DNA from: Ruegeria sp. THAF33
Lineage (GTDB): Bacteria > Pseudomonadota > Alphaproteobacteria > Rhodobacterales > Rhodobacteraceae
Direction of reading: 5' to 3'
DNA length: 64,000 nt
Assembly: GCF_009363615.1 (NCBI RefSeq)
Contig: NZ_CP045384.1
Location: forward strand, 556,501 to 620,500
The notes under the pieces were generated by a model. The model was not told the DNA's origin. It did no database searches and worked only from the letters and a program-made list of their open reading frames with translations. Both the position numbers and the translations under genes were made by a program. Positions 17,560-27,353 of the stretch are shown here, piece by piece (within the stretch, counting starts at the first letter, position 1; each line of letters opens with the position of its first letter).

Positions 17560-19473
17560 TCAGTCGGCGAAAAAGAACTCGTCCGGGCGGTGAATGCCGA
17601 AATGTGCACCGGGTTCCCAGGCCCACATAGCCTGTTCCGGAACATTTCGCAGGCGGTTTGACACCACAATGGGCTGGGGCGCGCCGTTCAGGATGCCTAT
17701 GGCATAGACCTGATCGGCATGGATTTTCAACATCTCGGTCCAGACAGCTGCGCGTTCTTCATCGGTCGTGGCGATTTGCCATTCATGCTCCAATTCCATC
17801 AGGCGCTGCGCCTCTGGCATGTCGGGGGCTTCACCCGCTTCGCCACCGGTCTGATAGTGCTGCCCCCATTTTGGCCAGGCCAGGAACACCTGATCTGTCG
17901 GGGCCAGATAAGCCGGGGACGTATGCGCCTGCGGAATACCATCATCCCAACCGAACCAGACGGACGCCATCGAATTGCCCGCGAACACGCGGTTGCGTAG
18001 GATGTCCCTGTCCAGCGGGCGCATGACCAGTTTGACACCGATTTCACGCCAGGTATCGGTTACGATCTGAAGCGCGTTTTCGACTTCCTGCCGCTCACCT
18101 GCGGTTTCGATTACCAGTTCCATTGGGCGACCGTCAGGCAACAGGCGAATGCCGTTCTTGTCGCGCTGATCCAGACCAGCATCATCCAAAAGCGCATTGG
18201 CCTGATCAACATCGTATTGCGCCCAGGCCGCAGCGTTTTCTTCACTGTAGAAGGGCGAGGCGGGAAGAACCGAGTTCGCGGCGGGGTGTGCGAGTTTGAA
18301 GTAAAGCGCCTGGTTGATGGTCTGCCGGTCGATGGCCAACGACAAGGCGCGCCGCACGCGAACGTCCCTCAGTACATCGCGCCAGACATCATCAGAAAAG
18401 TTCAGGTTCGGGTAGATCGCGATCTGCGAGGCCACGCCGGTTTTCCACAACAGCGTTTTGTATCCGCCTTGTGCTTCGCCTTTCTTGAGGATCGACGCGT
18501 CTCGGAAGGCAAGGCCACGGCCTTGCAGGTCGCTTTCACCGGCGTTGGTCTTGGCCGCAACAAGACCGGGGGCGACGATCTCCATCTCGACCACGTCAAT
18601 ATAGGGAAGTTGCACCCCCTTGCTGTCGATCCGGTGATAATAGGGGTTGCGCACAAAGTTGTGACGGATTTTCTTGCCCGAACTGGCGTTCAGCCATGGC
18701 TGCAACGTGGGAAGTTCGTGGTTGTCGAACTTGTAAAGATTATCCAGCTTGTTGTGCAGCGCCGCCCAGCTTTTGACCCGGGCATCTTCAACCTGAAAGG
18801 CAAGCTCTTCCGCGTCCGCGTATTTCTCGTGATACTGTTTCAGAAACGCGGCCGGCCGGTAAATAAACGGCGGTCGTGCTTGTGCCAGAGATTGCAGGAA
18901 GTTCGGGTTCGGGTCGTCCCATTCGAAGATCACGGTGGTCTCATCGGGAAACGTGACCGTGGGCAATTTACCTTCGACGATCAGAAAATCGGGTGGGCCT
19001 GACGGGCTGAGCAACTCGTTGTTGGCGACGTCTTCCCACCAATAGCGGAAGTCTTCCGAGGTAAAGGGTGAGCCGTCCGACCACTTGTGCCCTTCGCGCA
19101 GTTTCAGGGTAAATTTGCGATTGCCCTCGTTTTCATACGAGGCCAGCAGGTCGGGTACCAATTCGTAATCTTGGTTGAACCCAACCAACCTTGCATAGCC
19201 ATAGACAACCATCTGCCGGATATCTTTGGATCGCGTGACCATGGTGCGCAGAGTGCCACCCGGTTTCCCGAATTCTCTTCCTTTTGCGGCCAGATCCACA
19301 ATCAGAGGGTCCTTGGGCAAACGCTCCTGCACTGGCGGAAGATTGCCGCTTTCAACCTCGGCGCTCCAGAAGGCGCTTTCCTGAGGTGTTGGGATTGTAT
19401 CTGCCGCCGCGGGCAGGATCCCTGAAAACGCCAGCATAGCAGCCAGCAGCAGAGGGCGAATGGTATTAAACAT
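17560..19473 (-). CDS. ABC transporter substrate-binding protein, family 5 (peptide type)
   Basis: 637 residues with a Sec signal peptide (LLLAAMLAFSGILPAAAD) and the family-5 pattern: YGYARLVGFNQDYELVPDLLASYE, FTLKLREGHKWSDGSPFTSEDFRYWW, then VRRALSLAIDRQTINQALY. It is longer than DppA (about 535) and nearer the YejA-like group, which binds larger or modified peptides. It acts in the periplasm and hands ligand to the two permeases. Overlaps the ATPase gene by 8 bases. Ligand unknown. Confidence 0.92.
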   Translation of the reverse strand: MFNTIRPLLLAAMLAFSGILPAAADTIPTPQESAFWSAEVESGNLPPVQERLPKDPLIVDLAAKGREFGKPGGTLRTMVTRSKDIRQMVVYGYARLVGFNQDYELVPDLLASYENEGNRKFTLKLREGHKWSDGSPFTSEDFRYWWEDVANNELLSPSGPPDFLIVEGKLPTVTFPDETTVIFEWDDPNPNFLQSLAQARPPFIYRPAAFLKQYHEKYADAEELAFQVEDARVKSWAALHNKLDNLYKFDNHELPTLQPWLNASSGKKIRHNFVRNPYYHRIDSKGVQLPYIDVVEMEIVAPGLVAAKTNAGESDLQGRGLAFRDASILKKGEAQGGYKTLLWKTGVASQIAIYPNLNFSDDVWRDVLRDVRVRRALSLAIDRQTINQALYFKLAHPAANSVLPASPFYSEENAAAWAQYDVDQANALLDDAGLDQRDKNGIRLLPDGRPMELVIETAGERQEVENALQIVTDTWREIGVKLVMRPLDRDILRNRVFAGNSMASVWFGWDDGIPQAHTSPAYLAPTDQVFLAWPKWGQHYQTGGEAGEAPDMPEAQRLMELEHEWQIATTDEERAAVWTEMLKIHADQVYAIGILNGAPQPIVVSNRLRNVPEQAMWAWEPGAHFGIHRPDEFFFAD

Positions 19474-21238
19474 GGCAACGTACCTTATGGCCCGGTTCCA
19501 ATTCCACCAGTGAGGGTATCACGGTGTCCGAGAAACGAAAGGCTTCATCCCAACTGTCCGGCGCGCCGGCACCCAGAGAAACCAATTGAAGGTCAATCGG
19601 GCGATTGATGTCGGGTTCGGGTTGAGCGGCAATCAGCGCCTTGGTGTATGGATGGCGCGGATTGTAGAAAAGAGTTTCGGGCGGTGCCTGTTCGACGATC
19701 AGACCCCGCCTCATGACAGCAACTTCGTCAGCGATCCGTGCGACAACGGCCAGATCATGTGAGATGAACAGGTAGGACAGGTTCAGGCTGTCTTGCAGGT
19801 TTTCCAGCAAGGTCAGGATTTGTTCCTGAACAGACACGTCCAATGCCGAGGTCGGTTCGTCGCACACGATCAACTGCGGGTCCAGCATCATGGCCCGCGC
19901 CACTGAAAGGCGCTGTCGCTGCCCTCCGGAAAACGCGTGCGGATAGCGTTTGAGCATATCACCCGTCAGGCCGACGCGCTGCAACATCTCGGCGGCCTTG
20001 TCCCGCTGTTCGGCTGTTGTGCCGATGCGGTGGATTTCCAGTGGTTCGGTCATGGCGTCCTGAATGCGCATCCGGGGGCTGAGCGAACTGTAAGGGTCCT
20101 GAAAAACCATCTGTGCCTTGCGCTGAAACGCTGTGCGCTGGGCTCGGGTCATGTTGTGCACCGTGATCGGGTCGGCATCGGGGGCGGTACGAAACAGGAC
20201 TTCACCACCGGGGTCGGGCAATTCAGCCCCCAAGGCGATGCGGGCCGCCGTTGTCTTTCCCGATCCGCTTTCACCGACAATTGCCAAAGTCTTGCCGCGC
20301 GCCAGGTTCAGGTCGACACCTCGGCAGGCATAGATTGCTTTGTCAGACTGCCATCCTTTGCTGGACCGCATGGTGTAGGTCTTGGACACATCCTTCATCT
20401 GCAGGATCAGATCCGTGTCGGGCATCGGTATACCCACCGCGTCCTGATCCGGTATTTCCGGCGCGGCTTCAAACAGCTGCTTGGTGTACGGGTGTGCGGG
20501 CGCGGTCAGGATCGGGGCGGCGGGGCCGGCCTCCATGATACGTCCCTTGTGCATGACGACGACCTGCTCGGCCATGTTGGCGACGACACCCAGATCATGA
20601 GTCACCAGAATGAGCGCCATGCCGGTTTCACGCTGCAATTCCTTGATCAGGCCCAGAACTTGCGCCTGCGTGGTCACATCCAGTGCGGTGGTCGGTTCGT
20701 CCGCGATCAGCAATTCTGGTTTTGACACCATGGCCATGGCGATCATGGCACGTTGGCGCATACCGCCGGACAACTCGAAAGGGTAGGAGTCATAGGCGCG
20801 CTGTGGATCAGGGAACCCGACGCGTTCGAACTGCGTCAGGACCTTTTTGCGTGCCGCGGACTCGGACAGCCCACGATGTAGCCACAAAACCTCGCTGACC
20901 TGATTGCCAATCTTGTGCAGCGGGGACAGCGATCTCATGGGCTCCTGAAAGATCATTGAAACCCGATTGCCGCGGATGTCGCGCAGCTCACGTTCGGAAA
21001 CCGTGGTGAGCTCGCACATGCCCTTGGAATCGTTCAAGGTAATCGTGCCGCTTCGAATCTGCGCCGTGCGGGGCAAGATACGTAAGGCGGCGCGGCATGT
21101 GATTGTTTTTCCCGATCCCGATTCACCGACCAGGGCAAGCGTCTGTCCGGCTTGGACATCGAAGTTCACATCCGTGACCACGGAATTGCCCGTACCAAAG
21201 CCGATGCTGAGGTCTCTTACGGACAACAACGCGCTCAT
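19466..21238 (-). CDS. Double ABC ATPase of the peptide-type transporter (DppD-DppF fusion, YejF-like)
   Basis: 590 residues with two complete nucleotide-binding domains. First half: [36 protein letters not shown]. Second half: [37 protein letters not shown]. Both include H-loops ([16 protein letters not shown]) and end with the peptide-transporter motif HPYTK. One gene replaces the usual separate D and F subunits. First gene of the operon, which is unusual because the binding-protein gene normally leads. Confidence 0.94.
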   Translation of the reverse strand: MSALLSVRDLSIGFGTGNSVVTDVNFDVQAGQTLALVGESGSGKTITCRAALRILPRTAQIRSGTITLNDSKGMCELTTVSERELRDIRGNRVSMIFQEPMRSLSPLHKIGNQVSEVLWLHRGLSESAARKKVLTQFERVGFPDPQRAYDSYPFELSGGMRQRAMIAMAMVSKPELLIADEPTTALDVTTQAQVLGLIKELQRETGMALILVTHDLGVVANMAEQVVVMHKGRIMEAGPAAPILTAPAHPYTKQLFEAAPEIPDQDAVGIPMPDTDLILQMKDVSKTYTMRSSKGWQSDKAIYACRGVDLNLARGKTLAIVGESGSGKTTAARIALGAELPDPGGEVLFRTAPDADPITVHNMTRAQRTAFQRKAQMVFQDPYSSLSPRMRIQDAMTEPLEIHRIGTTAEQRDKAAEMLQRVGLTGDMLKRYPHAFSGGQRQRLSVARAMMLDPQLIVCDEPTSALDVSVQEQILTLLENLQDSLNLSYLFISHDLAVVARIADEVAVMRRGLIVEQAPPETLFYNPRHPYTKALIAAQPEPDINRPIDLQLVSLGAGAPDSWDEAFRFSDTVIPSLVELEPGHKVRCHV

Positions 21239-21471
21239 GCGGGTTTTCCACCCGTTTGACCGTTCGATGACATCGGTTACTTCAACTCCCCGTGATTTTT
21301 TGTTCAGTGTCGCGCGGTTCCGCCCGTCTAGTCAAACCCGTTCTTGGGCCGAAATGTCGCGAAATCGTGAAACTATGGGCTTCGTCGCTACACAAAGTCT
21401 TGAGATTTTGCCATCAAGGACGGCATCGGGCGCATTTATGCTCTCGATTGCTATCAAGGAGATATTTTCCG

Positions 21472-21969
21472 GTGTCCGAGAATCAAAGCCGTCTGGATCT
21501 GTTCATTGATCGCATGGTGTCACAGCGCGCTTGTCTGGATTACGCAATCCGGCACACTGCGGGCATGACAGGTCCGGTTTTCGAATTGGGTTTGGGCAAC
21601 GGGCGTACGTATCACCATCTTGTGCAGCACATGGATGGCCGCCCGGTCTATGTGTTCGAACGCGCGGTGGCCTCGCACCCCGACTCGACCCCGCCCGAAG
21701 ATCACGTGATTCTGGGCGATGTGCGGGATACCCTGCCTGCATCGGTTGAGCGGTTCGGCGCGTCAGCCAGCCTGATCCACGCGGATCTTGGTGGGCACAA
21801 TCGCGAAAAGAATGACAAATTCGCGCGGTTTGTATCTCCGCTCATCGAGCCTTTGCTTGCTCCGGGCGGGCTGATGGTCTCAAGTGATCGGATGTATTTC
21901 GAAGGGCTGACCGAGATGCCGTTGCCCGAAGGCGCCGTCGAAGGGCGCTGTTTCATATATCGCCGCTGA
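21472..21969 (+). CDS. Small class I SAM-dependent methyltransferase-like protein (copy 2)
   Basis: 165 residues. GTG start at 21472 is chosen because AAGGAGA precedes it by 9 bases and the resulting N-terminus aligns with copy 1 at 4735-5211. Shared blocks: SRLD, GLGNGRTY-HL, HPDSTPP, SPLI, PGGL. The open frame extends upstream to 21292 without a good ribosome site. It stands 18 bases before a GST gene, away from any glycosyltransferases. Substrate unknown. Confidence 0.8.
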   Translation: MSENQSRLDLFIDRMVSQRACLDYAIRHTAGMTGPVFELGLGNGRTYHHLVQHMDGRPVYVFERAVASHPDSTPPEDHVILGDVRDTLPASVERFGASASLIHADLGGHNREKNDKFARFVSPLIEPLLAPGGLMVSSDRMYFEGLTEMPLPEGAVEGRCFIYRR

Positions 21970-21987
21970 CCGAAAAGGGGTAACGGC

Positions 21988-22617
21988 ATGATTTTTTACG
22001 ATTGCTCCACTGCTCCAAACCCTCGTCGTGCGCGGATGTTCATTGCCGAAAAAGGATTGGATATCGAAACGCGTGAGGTCTCGATTGCGAAAGGTGAACA
22101 ATTGAGCGAAGCCTTTCGCGCCGTGAACCCTCGGGCCACGATCCCGGTTCTGGTAACGGATGACGGAACCGTTCTGACGGAAAATCTGGGCATTGCAGCT
22201 TTTCTGGAGGCACGGTTTCCCGAACCGCCTTTGATGGGCCGAACCCCCGAGGAAAAAGGATTGGTTCTGATGTGGAACGCGATCGTCGAACATCAGGGCG
22301 GGGCATCGATTGCCGAGGCTCTGCGCAATGGACATCCTGCCTTCAAGGATCGCGCCATTCCGGGCCCCTCCAATCATGCGCAGATTCCCGAACTTGCACA
22401 GCGCGGGCGCGAGCGTGTGGCATCCTTCTTTGAAATGCTGGAATCACGTCTGACGAAAAGCCCTTTTGTGGCCGGTGACGTGTTTTCCCTGGCGGATATC
22501 TCGGCTTTCGTTTTTGTCGATTTCGCCCGCGTCATCAAGATGCGTATCCCGGAAGACAACGCGGCCACCCTGGCGTGGTTTCGAGCCATCCAATCTCGTC
22601 CAAGCGCAAGTCTGTAA
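21988..22617 (+). CDS. Glutathione S-transferase family protein
   Basis: 209 residues. N-terminal thioredoxin-fold domain (about 1-80) with the NPRATIPVLVTDDGTVLTENLGIAAFLEARFP block that binds glutathione, and a C-terminal all-helical domain (about 90-205) with FVAGDVFSLADISAFVFVDF, the N-capping segment of the family. Cytoplasmic detoxification or thiol-transfer role, substrate unknown. Probably co-transcribed with the methyltransferase-like gene in front. Confidence 0.9.
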   Translation: MIFYDCSTAPNPRRARMFIAEKGLDIETREVSIAKGEQLSEAFRAVNPRATIPVLVTDDGTVLTENLGIAAFLEARFPEPPLMGRTPEEKGLVLMWNAIVEHQGGASIAEALRNGHPAFKDRAIPGPSNHAQIPELAQRGRERVASFFEMLESRLTKSPFVAGDVFSLADISAFVFVDFARVIKMRIPEDNAATLAWFRAIQSRPSASL

Positions 22618-22650
22618 ACCTGCCGAACCGTGCCGTGTTGCGTTGTGATC

Positions 22651-22690
22651 GGCACTGTACAGAAATGTCTAGACAGATGTGAACAGTGCC
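22651..22690. promoter_or_regulatory. 40-bp nested dyad operator upstream of the GcvT/MttB operon
   Basis: A perfect 10-base palindrome TGTCTAGACA (22666-22675) sits at the exact centre of a wider inverted repeat, GGCACTGT (22651-22658) and ACAGTGCC (22683-22690), with 7 bases on each side. All parts share one symmetry axis. No T-run follows, so it is not a terminator. This looks like a double site for a dimeric repressor. The TetR gene at 26679, inside the operon it precedes, is the natural candidate. Confidence 0.65.
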
Positions 22691-22728
22691 ACTAGCGTCT
22701 CCTCAGATTCTGTTCAGGGGAGGTCGGG

Positions 22729-25131
22729 ATGAAATCCCAATATCGCGTCGTGATCATCGGAGGAGGCGTTGTCGGGGCCTCGGTTCTGTATCACCTGGCC
22801 AAGTTTGGCTGGTCGGATGTCGTCATGTTGGAGCGGCGGCGGCTGGCGTCTGGGTCGTCCTGGCACGCAGCGGGAGGAATTCATGCTTTGAACGCCGATC
22901 CGAACATGGCGTCTTTGCAGGCCTATACGATTGATCTGCTCAGCGAGATCGAGAAGGAATCAGGCCAGAATATCGGCCTGCACATGACCGGTGGTCTGAC
23001 GCTGGCGGGAACCCCCGAGCGGTGGGAGTGGTTGCAGGCCAATTACCGCATCTTCCAGTCCATCGGCATTGATGACTGTGAACTGCTGAGCCCGGAAGAG
23101 GCGCAGAAACGCTGCCCGATCATGTCCACCGATGGCATTCTGGGCGCGATGTGGGCCGACCGCGAAGGCTATATCGACACCACAGGCACCGTGCAGGCCT
23201 ATGCCACAGCCGCGAAAAAGCGCGGGGCGGAATACTATGAGGAAACCAAGGTCGAGGATTTGATCCAGACGGCGGATGGCTGGCAGGTGGTGACCGACAG
23301 GGGCACGATCACTTGCGAACATGTGGTCAACGCCGCCGGCCTGTGGGCCAAGCAGGTGGGGCGCATGGCAGGGGTCGAACTGCCGGTTTCTCCGCTGAAA
23401 CACCATTACCTGATCACCGACACGGTGCCCGAGGTCGCAGCGGCCGATTTCGAGATGCCGATGACCGTGGATCTTGAGGGCTTCACCTATATGCGGCAGG
23501 ACCAGAAGGGCGTTCTGGTCGGCATTTATGAGGTCGATCACGAACACTGGGCCATGGACGGCGCGCCGTGGAATTATGGCGAAGAGCTATTCCAGGAGCA
23601 GCTGGACCGCATCGAAAACGAACTGACGCTGGGGTTCGAACGCTATCCGGCGATCCAGAACGTGGGCATCAAGACATGGGTGAACGGCGCGTTCACCTTC
23701 TCGCCCGACGGCAACCCTCTGGTCGGTCCGGTGCCGGGCAAGCGCGGCTATTGGACCGCCTGCGCGGTGATGGCCGGGTTCCTGCAAGGCGGCGGCGTCG
23801 GCAAGACGCTGGCCGAATGGATGATCCATGGCGAGCCCGAGGCCGACGCCTGGCCGATGGATGTGGCGCGCTATGGCGACTATGCCCAGAACAAGCGCTA
23901 TATCCGCGAGACGACCGGGCAGTTCTATTCCCGCCGCTTCGTGATGACCTATCCGAACGAGCAACTGCCCGCCGGACGGCCGCTGAAAATGGCACCGGCG
24001 CATGATGCAATGACCGAGGCGGGTTGCAAATGGGGCGTCAGCTGGGATCTTGAAGTACCGCTTTATTTCGCGCCGAAAGGGTTCGAGGAAACGCCGACGC
24101 TCAAGCGTTCGAACGCGCATGACATCGTGGCCGAGGAATGCAAAGTGATCCGCGAAGGTGCGGGCTTGCTGGATATTTCGGGCTTTTCTCGGTTCGAGGT
24201 TTCCGGTCCGAACGCAGAAGCCTGGCTGGATATGGTAATGGCCTCCAAGCTCCCCGGCCCGGGTCGTGCGAAACTGGCCCCGATGTTGGGTGAGGATGGG
24301 CGGCTGAAGGGCGATCTGACGGTGCTGAACTGGGGCGACGGGACCTGGTGGATCATGGGCAGCTATTACCTGCGAGCCTGGCATATGCGCTGGTTCGACG
24401 ATCACATGATGGATGGCGTCAATATCCGTGATTTGGGCGAGGAATATTGCGGCTTTGCCGTGGTCGGGCCGAAGTCACAGGCGGTTGTGGAAAAACTGGC
24501 GGAACAGGATATCTCGGGCTTGAAGTTCATGGGGTGCGGCAATTTCGATATCGGCCTCGTGCGCGCCCGCGTCGCCCGCATGTCGGTGACCGGAGAAAAG
24601 GGCTACGAGATCAACTGCCGCTATGGCGACCATATCAAGCTGCGCCGCATCCTGCTGGAAGCGGGGGCCGAGCAAGGCATCCGCGAATGCGGCTTCAACG
24701 CGATGCTGTCAACACGGCTTGAAAAAAGCTTTGGCATCTGGTCGGCGGAATTCACGCAAGCCTATACACCGGGCATGACCGGAATGGATCGCTGGATCGA
24801 CTGGGACAAGGACTTTGTTGGAAAGGTGGGCGCGCTTGCCGAACGTGACGGCAACGGCCCCGCGCAAATTCAGGCGACATTGGAAATTGATGCTCTGGAC
24901 GCAGATGCCAGCGGATACGAACCGGTCTGGGCCAATGGCGAACGCGTTGGGTTCGTAACCTCGGGCGGCTACGGGCACTACACCGGCAAGTCACTGGCGA
25001 TGGCCCTGATCGATCGGGACAAGGCGGAACCGGGCACGGAACTGTCCGTTCACGTGGTGGGGGTTGAACGTCCGGCGCGTGTGATCGCGCCGTCACCTTA
25101 TGACCCCGAAGGCAAAGCGATGCGAGGCTGA
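22729..25131 (+). CDS. FAD-dependent dehydrogenase/GcvT fusion (dimethylglycine/sarcosine dehydrogenase family)
   Basis: 800 residues. N-terminal DAO domain with GGGVVGASVLYHLAKFG (residues 11-27). GSSWHAAGG follows near residue 45, where the His is the position that covalently holds FAD in dimethylglycine dehydrogenase. From about residue 430 a GcvT-type folate-binding domain (DISGFSRFEVSGPNAEAWLD, GLVRARVARMSVTGEKGYEI, FGFVTSGGYG-like end) follows. The family demethylates N-methylated glycines and passes the one-carbon unit to tetrahydrofolate. First gene of the operon, ribosome site GGGGAGG before the ATG. Confidence 0.9.
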   Translation: MKSQYRVVIIGGGVVGASVLYHLAKFGWSDVVMLERRRLASGSSWHAAGGIHALNADPNMASLQAYTIDLLSEIEKESGQNIGLHMTGGLTLAGTPERWEWLQANYRIFQSIGIDDCELLSPEEAQKRCPIMSTDGILGAMWADREGYIDTTGTVQAYATAAKKRGAEYYEETKVEDLIQTADGWQVVTDRGTITCEHVVNAAGLWAKQVGRMAGVELPVSPLKHHYLITDTVPEVAAADFEMPMTVDLEGFTYMRQDQKGVLVGIYEVDHEHWAMDGAPWNYGEELFQEQLDRIENELTLGFERYPAIQNVGIKTWVNGAFTFSPDGNPLVGPVPGKRGYWTACAVMAGFLQGGGVGKTLAEWMIHGEPEADAWPMDVARYGDYAQNKRYIRETTGQFYSRRFVMTYPNEQLPAGRPLKMAPAHDAMTEAGCKWGVSWDLEVPLYFAPKGFEETPTLKRSNAHDIVAEECKVIREGAGLLDISGFSRFEVSGPNAEAWLDMVMASKLPGPGRAKLAPMLGEDGRLKGDLTVLNWGDGTWWIMGSYYLRAWHMRWFDDHMMDGVNIRDLGEEYCGFAVVGPKSQAVVEKLAEQDISGLKFMGCGNFDIGLVRARVARMSVTGEKGYEINCRYGDHIKLRRILLEAGAEQGIRECGFNAMLSTRLEKSFGIWSAEFTQAYTPGMTGMDRWIDWDKDFVGKVGALAERDGNGPAQIQATLEIDALDADASGYEPVWANGERVGFVTSGGYGHYTGKSLAMALIDRDKAEPGTELSVHVVGVERPARVIAPSPYDPEGKAMRG

Positions 25132-25133
25132 TC

Positions 25134-26678
25134 ATGACTGCTGCAGAGCGCGGGCGCCGACGGCGGGGGCGGGGGGCTGAAGCCGCCCCGCAGCCCGGTC
25201 GCGATGTGAACTATCGCCAGCTCAGGAACCCTTTCCCACATATGGAAGTGTTCCCGGCCGATCAGATCGCGGATATGCATGACACCGCCTTGCGGACACT
25301 GGAAGAGTTGGGGGTAAAGACCCTGCTGCCCGAGGCGCGGAAACTGTTCAAACAGGGCGGCGCGCGGGTGGATGAAGACACTGAGATGGTGTTTATCGGG
25401 CGCGAGATGGTTGAAGCCGCAGTCGCGTCAGCGCCCAAATCCATCGCCTGTCGCGCCGGCTCGCGGCGTCGCGATTTTACTCTCGAACTGGGCTCGCTGG
25501 TGTTTCAACCCGGAGCCGGCGCGCCGAACGCAACCGATCTTGAACGTGGTCGGCGCCCGGCGACAGGTCAGGATTATCTGGAGTTTCTGAAGCTCACGCA
25601 TCATTTCGACGTGTTCCAGATGATTTCGCCACAGGTCGAGCCGCAGGATGTGCCGACCCATCTGCGTCATTACTTCACGACTCGGGCGCAGATGGAACTG
25701 ACGGACAAGTTTCCGTTCTTCTTCTCGCGCGGGACGCCGCAGGTGATGGACTGTTTTGAGATGCTGACCACGGCACGCGGTCTTTCGGATGATGCGTTCC
25801 GGGGCAACGCGCATTGCTATACGATCATCAACACCAACAGCCCGCGCACATTGGATATCCCGATGGCGCAAGGTCTGATCGACTTTGCCCGCCACGGTCA
25901 GATGTCGATCATCACACCCTTTACCCTGATGGGCGCGATGGCGCCGATCACCGTGGCCGGGGCGATCACCTTGTCTCATGCCGAGGCCCTTGCCGCGCTG
26001 ACTTTGACCCAACTTGCCAATCCTGGTGCGCCGGTCTGTTATGGCACGTTCACCAGTAACGTGGACATGAAGTCCGGCGCGCCCGCCTTTGGGACACCGT
26101 CGCACTTTCAGGCATCACTGGCTGCGGGCCAACTGGCGCGGCATCTTGGTTTGCCCTGGCGGTCGGCTGCCGGATCGGCGTCAAACACAAACGACGTACA
26201 GGCCGCAAACGAGAACCAGTTTGGCCTTTGGGGATGCCTTATGGCCGGTGCAACGGTGATCATCCACTCCGCAGGCTGGTTGGAAGGCGGGTTGACGGTT
26301 TCCTTCGAAAAGCTGGTCTGCGATGCGGAAGTGCTGAATATGGTCGCCGAACTGTGCGCGGGCGTTCAGGCAGGGCCGTCCGAGATCGGGTTTGAAACTG
26401 CATTGAGTGAGGTTGAACCCAGTGGCCACTTCTTTGCATCAAGCCAGACGATGGAGCGCTATAATACTGAGTTCTATCAACCGCATGTCCATGACTACGC
26501 CAATTTCGGCACCTGGGCCGAACGCGGGTCTGTGGACGCAAACCATCGGGCAACGGATGTTTGGAAAGGCATTCTGAACGACTTCCAGGCGCCCGCTGTC
26601 GACAATGATCGGACAGGTGATTTACATGAGTTCATTGCCCGTCGTACCGCCGAGGGCGGGGCACCGCCGGAGAGTTGA
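25134..26678 (+). CDS. Trimethylamine-methyltransferase-family (MttB-like) protein without pyrrolysine
   Basis: 514 residues with no in-frame amber codon, so it belongs to the pyrrolysine-free branch of MttB, which includes the glycine betaine methyltransferase MtgB. An Arg-rich tail (residues 5-13) precedes the barrel. Conserved blocks include YGTFTSNVDMKSGAPAFGTPS and SAGSASNTNDVQAANENQ. Members transfer a methyl group from quaternary amines, classically to a corrinoid protein, and none is encoded here. Starts 2 bases after the GcvT-fusion gene. A quaternary-amine substrate feeding that enzyme is an inference. Confidence 0.85.
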   Translation: MTAAERGRRRRGRGAEAAPQPGRDVNYRQLRNPFPHMEVFPADQIADMHDTALRTLEELGVKTLLPEARKLFKQGGARVDEDTEMVFIGREMVEAAVASAPKSIACRAGSRRRDFTLELGSLVFQPGAGAPNATDLERGRRPATGQDYLEFLKLTHHFDVFQMISPQVEPQDVPTHLRHYFTTRAQMELTDKFPFFFSRGTPQVMDCFEMLTTARGLSDDAFRGNAHCYTIINTNSPRTLDIPMAQGLIDFARHGQMSIITPFTLMGAMAPITVAGAITLSHAEALAALTLTQLANPGAPVCYGTFTSNVDMKSGAPAFGTPSHFQASLAAGQLARHLGLPWRSAAGSASNTNDVQAANENQFGLWGCLMAGATVIIHSAGWLEGGLTVSFEKLVCDAEVLNMVAELCAGVQAGPSEIGFETALSEVEPSGHFFASSQTMERYNTEFYQPHVHDYANFGTWAERGSVDANHRATDVWKGILNDFQAPAVDNDRTGDLHEFIARRTAEGGAPPES

Positions 26679-27353
26679 ATGAGCCCGAAACCGATCCTTC
26701 ATCGCGATGACCCCGAGGCCGAACCATTGATCGGCAACATCAAGGTCACGCGTGACGACTGGCTGAACGTGGCAATGGATGTGCTGATTTCGGACGGGGT
26801 GGACCAGATCAAGGTCCTGAACCTGGCCGAACGGATGGCAGTATCGCGGTCGTCGTTCTATTGGTACTTCAAATCCCGGCAAGAGTTGCTGGATGCATTG
26901 CTGGCGCGCTGGCAGGCCACCAACACCGCCGCCTTGGTCGCGCAGGCCGAAGCACCGGCCGAGACGATAACGGCGGCCGTCTGCAACGTTCACCGGTGCG
27001 TGGTGAACACCGATCTGTTCGATACTGCGCTGGATTTTGCGGTACGTGACTGGGCGCGAAAATCAGGCAAGGTGCGGCGTATGCTGGATCAGTCGGACGC
27101 CCGCAGGCTGGAAGCGCTGCACGCCATGTTCGCCCGCTACGGCTATTCCGAGATCGAAGCGGAAACCCGGGCGCGCGTGCTGTATTACATGCAGATCGGT
27201 TATGATCTGGCGCAATTGAATGAACCTATCGAAATGCGGCTGTCGATGGTGCCGCATTACCTCTACGCCTTCACAGGCGTCGAGCCGAAACCCGAGGAAG
27301 TTGAAGAATTCAGCGCGTATTCCCTGCGCTTTTGGAAAGGAAACCAGACATGA
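26679..27353 (+). CDS. TetR/AcrR family transcriptional regulator
   Basis: 224 residues. N-terminal helix-turn-helix around residues 30-75, ending in the recognition segment LAERMAVSRSSFYWYFKSRQELLDALL. The C-terminal ligand-binding domain is unassigned. It begins directly after the MttB-like stop (TGAATG) and overlaps the next gene by ATGA, so it is co-expressed with the enzymes it probably controls. The nested dyad at 22651-22690 is a good candidate for its binding site, giving autoregulation. Confidence 0.9.
   Translation: MSPKPILHRDDPEAEPLIGNIKVTRDDWLNVAMDVLISDGVDQIKVLNLAERMAVSRSSFYWYFKSRQELLDALLARWQATNTAALVAQAEAPAETITAAVCNVHRCVVNTDLFDTALDFAVRDWARKSGKVRRMLDQSDARRLEALHAMFARYGYSEIEAETRARVLYYMQIGYDLAQLNEPIEMRLSMVPHYLYAFTGVEPKPEEVEEFSAYSLRFWKGNQT

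Noticed and set aside
25134..26678. Pyrrolysine-type MttB
   Set aside because: No in-frame TAG occurs in the gene, so pyrrolysine is not used.
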